Assembly (NCBI RefSeq): GCF_932276165.1
Contig: NC_063995.1
Coordinates: 7,316,001-7,380,000, forward strand
DNA length: 64,000 nt
Reading direction: 5' to 3'
Source: Plutella xylostella
Lineage: Eukaryota > Arthropoda > Insecta > Lepidoptera > Plutellidae
Below the pieces are notes generated by a model, which saw nothing but the letters and a program-made list of their open reading frames with translations, was not told the DNA's origin and searched no databases. Position numbers and translations under genes: made by a program. Positions 13,701 to 25,700 of the stretch are shown piece by piece; the first letter of the stretch is position 1, and every line of letters begins with the position of its first letter.

Positions 13701-16700
13701 ACTCCAGTCATAGTAACCATGAGCTCTACCTTAATCAATTGTGAAGACTCACACTATTTGCATAATCATAAGACCGACTGGGACGCATTTCGTGAATACA
13801 TAGACAAAAATATCGAGCTTAAAATTCCTCTCAAATCAGAAGATGACATCGAGATAGCTACCAAGTACATAACATGTCTCATTCAAGAAGCTGCTTGGAA
13901 AAACACCCCCGAATTGAACGATGTCAAAAGAGAGCGCTTCAACCTTAATGCAGATCTAAGAGAGAAAATAGCGGAGAAAAGAAAGCTGCGAAGAATATGG
14001 CACACAAGTAGGCATCCGGATGATAAGAAAGCCCTCAACAAAGCTTGTCTCCAGTTGAAGATGGACATAGCCTCTCTAAAGAACAAAACTTTTCAAAGCT
14101 TCGTTGAATCGTTGACTCCAGATAAATCTTCAGAATATTCCCTGTGGAAAGCAACGAAGCATCTAAATCAGCCGATGAACTGCAAGCCTCCTCTGAAAAA
14201 GACCGATGGTGAATGGGCTAGATCCAGTCAGGAAAAATCTGAAGCTTTTGCTCTACACTTGGCGGATGTCTTCAGCCCTAATGCAGCTGCTGACGGCATT
14301 GATGAAAGCTTTATCGAATCTTCACTCGCCCAAGACCTTAGAGATGATTCTTCGATAAAACTTGCGACACCACGGGAAGTGTGGTCTCAAATAAGATACC
14401 TAAAGACTCACTCGGCTCCTGGCTTCGATCTAATAACGCCAAAAATTCTAAAAGAACTTCCCAAGAAGGCAATCGTTTTCATAACTATACTAATTAACGC
14501 AATTCTAAGGATGTCTTACTTCCCCCAACACTGGAAAGTTTCCCAGATCTTAATGATCTACAAACCCGGAAAGCCAGCCAATCTGGTAACGTCTTATCGG
14601 CCAATAAGTTTGCTGCCCATCATCTCAAAGATTTGCGAGAGGATAATCCTACGCAGACTGTCTCCTGCTCTAACCGAGAATAAAGTAATTCCAGACCATC
14701 AATTTGGATTTCGGTCAAGGCACGCTAGTATAGAGCAGGTTCACAGAGTCTGTGGAAAAATCAGAGATGCGCTTGAAAACAAAGAATATTGCTCAGCAGC
14801 ATTTTTAGACATCCAACAGGCATTTGATAAAGTCTGGCACAAAGGGCTACTATTCAAGGTCAAGAAATATCTTCCTCACGCATTCTTCGGGCTGATCCAA
14901 TCTTACTTGTGTGATCGAGTTTTTCACGTAAAAGAGAACGGTTCCATGTCAAGATTTTATGATATAAATGCAGGCGTGCCTCAAGGGTCTGTTCTTGGAC
15001 CTACGCTCTACTCCCTGTATACATGCGACCTTCCAAAAACTAACCATACTCTGACTGCAACCTACGCTGACGACACTGCGATTTTGGCTAATAATTCAGA
15101 CCCCTCCATGGCCTCGTTTCTACTGCAATCTGAACTGGACGAAATAAGCAAATGGTTAAGGGTATGGCGTATAAAATCTAGTGCCTCAAAATCAACCCAC
15201 ATCACATTCACACTGAGGAAAGGGAATTGCCCTGAAGTTAAGCTGGCAGGAGAACCACTCCCACACTCTGATTCTGTCAAGTACCTGGGAATTCACCTAG
15301 ACCGCAGACTGACCTGGAAAACGCACATAAAAAAGAAAAGAGATGAGTTAAACCTGAGATACAGAAGTCTATGGTGGCTGCTTGGAAGAAAGTCAATGCT
15401 ATCATTAGAAAACAAACTTTTAGTTTACAAGACTATTCTCAAGCCAATATGGACGTATGGCATTCAGCTCTGGGGCAGTGCTTGTAACTCTAACATAGAG
15501 ATTCTACAACGATACCAAAACATACTTCTGAAATCCATATCGCACGCTCCTTGGTTTATTACCAATAGAGAAGTCCACGAGTTCCTAGGAATGCCAACTG
15601 TTAAGCAAGAAATAGCTACATCATGCTCCAAATATAAAATACGCCTGGACAATCATCCCAATCCCTTGGCACAAGATCTCCTTCTACACAGCCACAAACG
15701 TCGGCTTAAACGTCATGCAATACTGGAGCTGGACGAAACCTTTGCTTCCTGCTGATTGAAGAGTACTTGTCACTGGACAAGTAACTCTAAACGCCTGATA
15801 CCTCCATCAAACCTGCTTATGGTTAAGGAACCGATCGCAGATTAAAACCACAGAAAAAAAAAAAAAAAAAAAAAATTTGACTAACTTAATTATGTTGTGA
15901 TTACTCAGGATGCTCGGGTCCGCTGTGAAGCATTCCAGTCTCTACTGACATTCCATGAGCGGGGCCAGACCCTCAATGCATCTCTGTATGAGGGTGTGTG
16001 TCCATCTCTCTCAGACGACTATGAAATTGTACGAGAAGTAGCATTAAAGCTGGTTTGGCTACTGGGGAATAAATATCCTGATAAGTAAGTATAATTTTTA
16101 GATATAAGATAAATTGAACCTCTGATTTTAATTGAAAATGAAGGGGAATGGCCATTTCTCTATGGCTCCATGACCCGCCAGAGCAGCCATTGATGAAACA
16201 TATATTGATGTGTAGCCCATGACTACAGTATATCCTAGTGTAAATTTTATTACTATGAGGCATGGGAGAACGAAGATATAGGTGCTGAAAGATCGAGTCT
16301 TTGTACTGACTAGATGTTTCCCTCATACAAAGTTTTTTTTTATAAACATGGTTTAGATTTTTTGATATATTTTTCCTACATTTAGAACACCTTTATCATT
16401 GAATAAAATTAGGTTTTGTTAGTGGTGTCAGTGGTGGTCAGATTTGGCCATTCTCATTTGCTATCTATTACAAAAAAAAAAAATCTTTTAAATATTGCAC
16501 ATTGTCAAGAGATTTTGTATACAAATGATAACATAGAGAGCTCATCCACAGAAACGAAACCTAATCCAACTGTAGTCATTATGATTATCATCCATTACCT
16601 CTCTAAAATCAAGGCGTCCAAACTAAAACTCCACTACCCCTCTCTCCAGCATAATAACCCTATCGGACGGCGAGACAACAATGCGCCTGGTGGACGACGC

Positions 16701-19700
16701 GTTCATCCGCATCTGCTCGGCGGTGAGCGACCTGTCGATGCAGGTGCGCGCGCTGGCCTGCTCGCTCATGGGCGGCACGCGCCGCGTGTCCGACCGCTTC
16801 TTGCTGCAGACGCTGGACAAGCAGCTCATGAGCAATATGAAGGTGAGTGTTATGCTGTACTACGGCTGTTACACGGGTTTGTTATCGATGTTGATAAACT
16901 AGTTTTATGCGCGTTCCACCAATAGCGCTGTATTTATAGCGAATCGCAATATGGTGACCTTTATCTATGTCGATAATGAACTCGTGCAGGCGGTAGCTAG
17001 AACCGGTAGAACCATATTCCTATAGATGTGAATTGTTAATTTTCAAAGAGCTTGAAAGTTACTAGCTAGCGTTGTACGATACTAAACAAACATGGAAGAA
17101 GAATAGCGCTACGTTGTCACTTTTGGAACTAGGTAACTAATTTTGCGATCGCGTATAGATTACTATAGATTCGAAAGTCTTTCGCCCATAGAAATTTGAC
17201 ATTTTAGCGAGCACGAACCAAATTTGAGGTAGTAGATTCGAACGAATTTCTAACGTAAGCAATAGAATCTCGTCCTATCGGACGGTGAGACCACGATGCG
17301 TCTGGTGGACGACGCGTTCATCCGCATCTGCTCGGCGGTGAGCGACCTGTCGATGCAGGTGCGCGCGCTGGCCTGCTCGCTCATGGGCGGCACGCGCCGC
17401 GTGTCCGACCGCTTCCTGCTGCAGACGCTGGACAAGCAGCTCATGAGCAATATGAAGGTGAGGGTTATGCTGTACTGCGGTTGTGGCCGTTACACGGGTT
17501 CGTTATTGACGTCGATAAACTAGTTTAATGTGAGTTCACCAATCACGGCACCATTTTTATGGCGAATTGCGATATAGTGACAGCAGCTGGAGTGTTTTTC
17601 CTATTTCAAAGAGTTAGTTGTTAGTTTGGTTTTATTAAATAATCAAGAAGCATCTTAATAAAGGTCCTCTTGACGCGATCCAAATGCAGGCGGCCTTTTT
17701 TGATCTTTCGTAAACAATTAAGATTCGCGCGCTACAAAATATTCTCTCGCAGCGCCGTGCCGCCGCCGCCGCCTCACAGCTTCAGTGAGCCTAGTATCAT
17801 TGCATATTCTGCAAAAGTGTAATGCATTTGTTTTACTTTAATAAAAAGATGTGTCATCACAGACAATAACCCCTCACAACCCCTCATCTCTCCCCTACAG
17901 AAAAAGATGTGTAATCACAGACAATAACCCCTCACCTCTCTCCTTCAGAAAAAGCGCACGCTCCACGAGCGCGGGCAACAACTCGTGCGCTCGGGCGCGT
18001 GGGCGAGCGGGCGGCGCTGGGCGGACGACGCGCCGGGCCGCCTGCTGCAGGGCGCCGCCGTGTGCCTGCTGCCGGGCGGGGCCGCCGGCGCCGTGGTGCA
18101 CGGGCTGGAGGACGAGTTCTTGGGTCAGTCGGCTGTAGTCATGTACACGTAACCCGTTTTAAAACTACTTTATATAATTATAGTGACCTGTAGCTCCCGA
18201 CGACTTGGTCATAAACTACAGGCACTATACCTTCAGTCTGACATCAGAGATCCATGGAGCATTGGATCTAGCCGCTGCAGATAGCCACAGTACTCACAAG
18301 GAGAGTAGTCATGTAGGTACAGTGTAACTTGATAAAAAAAGTGAGACAGACTAAAAAAAGGCAACAACTGGTCCGCTCGGGCGCGTGGGCGAGCGGGCGG
18401 CGCTGGGCGGACGACGCGCCGGGCCGCCGGCGCGGTCGTGCACGGGCTGGAGGACGAGTTCTTAGGTCAGTCGGCTGTAGTCAAGTACCTACACGTAACC
18501 CGTTTTCTAAACTACTTGATATAATTATAGTGACCTATAGCTCCCGACGACTTCATCATCTGACATCAGGGATCCATGGAGCAGTGGATCTAGCCGCTGC
18601 AGCGTATAGCCACAGTACTCACAAGGAGAGTAGTCATGTACAGTGCAACTTGATAAAAAAATGAGACATAATAAAAAAGTAAAAACTCGTGCGCTCGGGC
18701 GCGTGGGCGAGCGGACGGCGCTGGGCGGACGACGCGCCGGGCCGCCTGCTGCAGGGCGCCGCCGTGTGCCTGCTGCCGGGCGGGGCCGCCGGCGCGGTGG
18801 TGCACGGGCTGGAGGACGAGTTCTTGGGTCAGTTGGGTGTAGTTGTAATTGATGATAAATGGCGACGTTATATTTATCAACAGCAGCTTAACTGGAAAAA
18901 ATAGATTTTTATTTATTTATCTATCTGCTGTTGGCTGAAAAAAACGATTATAGTTTAGGTAATGTAACGCAAGCTAGTTGAATTCCGCCATAATAATAAT
19001 AATTATTGCCGGTACTGGCTGGATGAGGAAATCAGAGGACCGAGTGTTGTGGCTTGTGGCGCTCCTTGGGACAGGCCTGTGTCCAGGAGTGGATGATTAT
19101 TGGCTGATGATGATGATGATGAATAAAAAACTTGCTCCCCCAGAAAAACAATAAATCACGACTACAAAAAAATTAACACACAAACTAACAACTTACAGAA
19201 GTCCGCACGGCTGCAGTTGACGCGGTCTGCTCCCTGTCCCTCGAGAACGCGGTATTCGCCACGACGTCCCTGGACTTCCTCGTGGACATGTTCAACGACG
19301 AGATCGAGGAGGTCCGCCTCAGGGCCATCGACAGCCTCACCAGGATCTCCAAGCATATCGTGCTGCGGGAGGACCAGTTGGAGACCATATTAAGCGCTTT
19401 GGAGGTGAGCATTTGTTTTACAAGTGAATTAGAGAGATTCAGTAATTGGGCATAATATATAGGGAGTTTAGGGAGATCTTGTCACCGTGGCGGCTACCGA
19501 ACGGTTTGCCGCCACGTGCACACTGAACGATAGTTTCGCGACTTAAACATGCTATTAGATCATGCCAGCTGACAAAATGGGGAAGAAAACCAAGTGAAAC
19601 TTTGGCAGCACCAGCGAGTGTGCCTTTTTGGTTCTGACCAATAACATTGATGGGGAAAAAATTGCGACTGAAACAACCAATTAGAACTGCGGAAATAGGC

Positions 19701-22700
19701 ACAGTCGCCTACGGCGCCATCTGTAATTAACTTTTAGTTTTTCTCCCCATCAGCTATCACGAACCTTTACATACATGGCTTATACATATATACTACAGCT
19801 TATATACACTACAGGACTACTCGATGGACGTGCGCGAGGGGCTGCACCGCATGCTGGGCGCGTGCACCGTGGCCTCCAAGACCTGCCTCGAGATGTGCAT
19901 CGACAAGATCCTCGAGAACCTCAAGAGGTACCCGCAGGTTAGTGCACAGGTGTAGAGGTTTACGATGGAAGGAAATGCAATGGTTGTAAAACTTGCAATC
20001 AAATACATAATACAGGGGCAGAAGAAACATTTTATGTCCCTACAGTTGCACAAATAGCACAAAGATAGATGGAATATGAGCAAAATTGGTAGATGAATTA
20101 AGAACCTTCTCCTTTTTAGGAGTCGATTACCTAAATAGTGCAACGCTATTGGTGCGCGCTATGCCGCCCGAATCTTATTCGTCTATTTTGGAAACGAAGC
20201 TCTCCTTATCGTCTTTACATCTTCCGATTGTGTTCCACATACCGTCGCGTCGTCGTAACTATTTGCTACCACCTTTCTAAAACTTCACAAAATCCCCCAC
20301 CATTATCACTCAACAACACCCCTTATCCCGCAGGACAAAAGGTCGACATACCGTTGCGTGCAGCGCATGGGCAGCTCCCACGCCTCCCTAGTCCTGCCGC
20401 TGGCTGCACGTCTGTTGGCTGTTCATCCGTTCTTCGACATGCCCGAGCCAGATGTGGAGGACCCGGCGTGTATCCTTTGTTAATAGTGTCGTGTAGAAGT
20501 GGTAGATCCGGTTAGGAAAAGTAGCCAAAAGACACGCTTCTAATTTGATTGATGGAAATTATTCCATAAAGGCTAACTTTGCAATGCGAGAGGGACTGTA
20601 TTGTATTTTGTATTGTATTGTATTGTATATTTATTCAGAAACAAATTACATTGTGTTTGAATTTAAACTTAAATATAATAACATACAATTTAATGTTCAT
20701 AACAATCAAATGTAATTAGGACATAATATTAATTAACAAGAAAAATTTACAATTTAATCACAATAATTTACAAAGAGATAATACAATAATTACACTCAAT
20801 TAACTATAATAATTAATAATGATAAATTTAATAGTATTAAGACTAGGTTAGGTACCTACAAAATTAATGATTGATTAAAAAAAACTCATCTATTGAATAA
20901 TAGCACTTCTTTATCAAAAAATGTTTAAGTTTAGTCTTAAAAAGTTTGTAAGACATAATTTCCTTCAATTCTAATGGTAGATTATTATAAATATGGGGTG
21001 CCTGATATCTAGGTGAGTATTTGGCAACATTTAGTCGTGGACATATTTCAATCTTGAGATCTTTTCTACGAGTCATAAGCCTTTGCTTTCTCTCAGATTC
21101 TGTTTCCAGTCTGTACAGATTTTTTACTAAGTCAGATGTTATAACTAGTATAAAGAGGCACGGTACTGTTAGAAGTTCCAGTTTTACGAAATAATCTCGA
21201 CATGATTGTCGTTGGGATATCCGGACCATCGTTCTGATGGCCCTTTTTTGCATGACAAATGCTTTATTTATATTATATATTAACTACTAATTGGACTAAT
21301 TGGACCGTTACAGTAATCTTTGAGTGTTAAGAGATTTAAAAAAAGTTAGCAAATTAGTATCCCCTAGAGTTCAGCACTGTATCAAGTGGGGAGAAAAATT
21401 TAAAGCCTTAAGCAACTGTGCCTAATTCCCCAGTTCTAATTGATAATGTGATTGGTCAGAACCTGAAAGGCACACTCGATAGTGCTGCCAAAGTTTCACT
21501 TGGTTTTCTTCCCCACTATCTGTGATCCATCCCATCTTTGCTCACCCAACGATATTCCTCAACTTTGTACAGACGTGTGCGTGCTAGTGCTAGTGACGAA
21601 CGCGGCGGCGCGCTGCAGCACCATGCTGCCGCTGCTGGAGCAGCAGGCCAAGCACTACTCGTGCCTGCGGGACACCATGCCGCACCTCGTGCCGCCCCTG
21701 CCGCTCGGTCTGTATACACGCCACTAGATATATGTGTACTGTATACTGCTACCCCATGTACCTATATAGGTACAGTGGGCTGCACAGAAACCTGATTTCT
21801 TATCCAGATTAGGTTAGTCAGAAATTACTTGGAGAACAGCTAGCGTTGTGTAATAAATCTTGAGCAGTGTCACTTTTAGTAGAAGGTCCAGGAACCTTAG
21901 CTGGTTTATATGTAGAAAGAGCATTAGAGCAATTTAAGTTAAGTGATGTACCATACACATGAGAAATATAGAAAATAGCTTACTATTAACGCCAAAACCA
22001 CCGTAAGGCCGCGTCCACGACGACGAGCGGCGGAACGCACTAGTATTATTTACTTTAAAATGTCTGCTATAGAGTAACAAATACTAGTCGGTGCCGCCGC
22101 CCCGCCCGCTTCCGTCGTGGACGCGGCCTAAAGACCATCCTGTCATCTTCATCACGACCCATCATGTCCCCATTGCTGGGGCACGGGTCTCCTTCCAATA
22201 GAGAAAGGGTTGTCGTTGTTATCTTAACCTGACCAATATTTCAAATTATCCAGGTGAGCACGCGTACCAGTCGGAGCGACGGAACGAGGCGGCGGCGGAC
22301 GACTCGGCGCTGCGGCAGTTCTTCTCGCGCGTGCTGCGGCACATCGACAACGCCGCGCTCTCCGCCGCGCTGCGCCTCAACATGCTGCAGTCCGCCGAGG
22401 ACCAGCTCAACAAGTAATTCAATGCAGATGCTATATCTTGATCAAAGCAGCTATTAAGATAGACAGCGGAACCAAGTAATTCATGACAGATCTTGATCAA
22501 GGCAGCTTTTAAGATAGACAGAGGAGCAGGGCGGCAACGTGACGTCGACGCAACGCCATCGGCTAGGTATTAAAGCACGCACGCAGCGATAGTAATTTCA
22601 CTAGAAATCTTGATCTAGGCAGCTTTTAAGATAGACAGCGGGACGGCAACGTGACGTCGACGCGGGTATTAAAACGGAATCCAGAAGATTGCTGGCGTAG

Positions 22701-25700
22701 CGTCGCTTTAATGCCCCGTCGGCTGTGCAGGGAAATTTTTAGGTCGATGCCATTGATGCGTCGCTATGCAGCTTGTTCGCAAATCCAACATGCGACAAAT
22801 CAGACCGCCACCGCCACGCCGCCATTTAGTTATTCAGAATTATTGTCGCCCCCTTTGGCTTTGTATACCCTTATTGCAACACCCTGAATAAACTAACTAA
22901 AATAAAAAACACTTTCGCAGGCTATCGGAGATGGAGCCGTCAGTGTGCGGCGCGGCCACGTTCACAGCTCTATTCGCGCGCTCCGTGCTGGCGCTGCACG
23001 CCGCCACGCTCGCGGCGCCGCACTCGCTGCAGCAGCTCACCACCAACTGTCTCAGGTACTAGAGAGGAGCCGTCGCTGTGCGGCGCGGCACGTGGCGCTC
23101 CGTGCTGGCGCTGCACGCCGCCACGCTCGCGGCGCCGCACTCGCTGCAGCAGCTCACCACCAACTGTCTCAGGTACTAGAGAGGAGCCGTCGCTGTGCGG
23201 CGCGGCACGTGGCGCTCCGTGCTGGCGCTGCACGCCGCCACGCTCGCGGCGCCGCACTCGCTGCAGCAGCTCACCACCAACTGTCTCACGTACTAGAGAG
23301 GAGCCGTCGCTGTGCGGCGCGGCACGTGGCGCTCCGTGCTGGCGCTGCACGCCGCCACGCTCGCGGCGCCGCACTCGCTGCAGCAGCTCACCACCAACTG
23401 TCTCAGGTACTAGAGAGGAGCCGTCGCTGTGCGGCGCGGCACGTGGCGCTCCGTGCTGGCGCTGCACGCCGCCACGCTCGCGGCGCCGCACGCGCTGCAG
23501 CAGCTCACCACCAACTGTCTCAGGTACTAGAGAGGAGCCGTCGCTGTGCGGCGCGGCACGTGGCGCTCCGTGCTGGCGCTGCACGCCGCCACGCTCGCGG
23601 CGCCGCACGCGCTGCAGCAGCTCACCACCAACTGTCTCAGGTACTAGAGAGGAGCCGTCGCTGTGCGGCGCGGCACGTGGCGCTCCGTGCTGGCGCTGCA
23701 CGCCGCCACGCTCGCGGCGCCGCACGCGCTGCAGCAGCTCACCACCAACTGTCTCAGGTACTAGAGAGGAGCCGTCGCTGTGCGGCGCGGCACGTGGCGC
23801 TCCGTGCTGGCGCTGCACGCCGCCACGCTCGCGGCGCCGCACGCGCTGCAGCAGCTCACCACCAACTGTCTCAGGTACTAGAGAGGAGCCGTCGCTGTGC
23901 GGCGCGGCACGTGGCGCTCCGTGCTGGCGCTGCACGCCGCCACGCTCGCGGCGCCGCACGCGCTGCAGCAGCTCACCACCAACTGTCTCAGGTACTAGAG
24001 AGGAGCCGTCGCTGTGCGGCGCGGCACGTGGCGCTCCGTGCTGGCGCTGCACGCCGCCACGCTCGCGGCGCCGCACTCGCTGCAGCAGCTCACCACCAAC
24101 TGTCTCAGGTACTAGAGAGGAGCCGTCGCTGTGCGGCGCGGCACGTGCGCGCTCTCACGTCTCAGGTATTAGAGATTGAATTGTAGGATTTCGTTGGTCG
24201 CTGGGTTGCAAGGATTTAAGATGAATAAGACGCACTTTTGTATTCTGAAGAGTTACTCCAGTTTAATAAATACGAACGAAAGAGAGCTGTCATACAATTA
24301 AGTTCCTATCTTTACAACGAGATAGTTATTTTCGTAATGGGTCACTCTGACCTCCTGTTATTGGCTATCAAATGGAGGATATTAATCGACAAAAAAAGTA
24401 TTTATCGACAAGAGCTCTCAAAAACAATAATCACACTAACCCCACCTATCCTTCCAGACTCCAACACCAGTTCTCCGGCGTCACCCCCACCGAATCAGCC
24501 TGCGTGTGCGCACTATCCCTGCGCGTGGCGGCGGCGCGGCTGTGCGCGGCCGTGGCGGCGGAGGAGGGGGCCGCGGGGGGCGCGGGGGCGGCGGGGGGAG
24601 CGCTGTCCGCCGCGCATGCGCTCACGCAGCACGCGGAGACGCTGGATAGACTGTTGGCGCAGGCTAGTGAGTATAACACATATCATTATAATAAACGACC
24701 GAATGGCGTAGTGGTTAGTGACCTGACTACTGAGCCGATGGTCCCGGGTTCGATTCCCGGCTGGGGCAGATATTTGTTTAAACACAGATATTTGTTCTCG
24801 GGTCTTGGATGTGCCCGAAAAATGGCAATAGGCCCGCCCCCTATTACATTGGGACTAACATAACACTCTGGCGAAAAGTGGGTGTAGCAATGCACCTCTG
24901 CCTACCCCGCAAGGGAGTACATTAGTACAAGGCGTGAGTGCGTGTTTTTTTTTTTTTTTTTTCATTGTAATAAACTCTTTTGTATTGTCGCTTATGTCTG
25001 GCTGACGGTATAGTGAGCTGTCAAAAATTGCAGCATGGCTAGCACGGGCACATTTAAGACATGAAAAAAGTTTTGCATCACGCAGCCTCAAGAGCGAGCG
25101 CAACTGAGAACTTTTTGTCACGTCTTAATTGCGCACCGTGCTAGCCTTTTTTTTAATTTGGAAGATATACAGCACAATAAATGAATGTAAATGTAACTTA
25201 TATAGATAACTTTAAGCCAATTACAAATCTTCACTTCTTAATTACTAACATACAATTTACTAAGATCGTTGACATAACAGGTCACTCTTTATATGAATAA
25301 CGGGGTAAATTATGTAACGTAGTAGTTTAAAGGGCGGGAGCTTGCCGCAATGTATTAAGCAGTAAAAGCATAGATGTAAATAAACTTTCTTAGTAAAATT
25401 ACGTAAAAGTGACCTGTATAAATGAAAAATATGTGCATTTCTTTTTATCGCTTTTCATAATTCAAATCCAAGGAAACTTCGCACGCCACAACTATTTGAA
25501 TACTTACACTACAATTTTATAATCCCCAGGCATGGAGCCGGACTCGTTCACGATCGCGGTGTTCCAGCAGTTGTCTCTCAGCGCGGACAGCAAGCCGGGC
25601 GCGCTGGCGCGGGCCGTGCTGCCGCTGCTGCAAGCTGCGCCGCTGCCCGTCATACCGAAGCCGAATCTTAATGTGAGTTATACCCTTAATGTGAGTGGAT

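Larger units (their letters stand above)
11763..15873 (+). mobile_element. Jockey-clade non-LTR retrotransposon, nearly full length, in IntS4 intron 3
   Basis: A 4.1-kb element flanked by a 14-bp direct repeat, aatttgactaactt, at 11749-11762 and 15874-15887. It has a run of A (about 15853-15875) at its 3' end. It carries a gag-like ORF1 and an ORF2 with endonuclease and reverse transcriptase. Both frames are open, so this is a young copy. ORF1 is already open at the first base of the element and has no ATG until about 70 codons in, so the copy probably lacks its 5' UTR and the start of ORF1. It lies in the sense orientation of the host gene, between exons 3 and 4. Confidence 0.93.

Noticed and set aside
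16416..16925. 169-aa frame overlapping IntS4 exon 5
   Set aside because: It reads exon 5 in a different frame than the conserved IntS4 protein and is a shadow.
22945..24165. CRISPR-like regular repeats
   Set aside because: Units are contiguous 117-bp copies of an exon end with no unique spacers, in an animal gene.
22945..24186. Long open frames on both strands (413 aa plus, 368 aa minus) made of Ala/Arg/His-rich repeats
   Set aside because: They arise because the 117-bp unit is divisible by three and GC-rich. They are out of frame with IntS4 and have no domain or independent start context.
24705..24775. tRNA gene
   Set aside because: Box A and box B are present, but the segment continues into a SINE body with a T-rich tail and has relatives at other sites. 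It is a SINE head.
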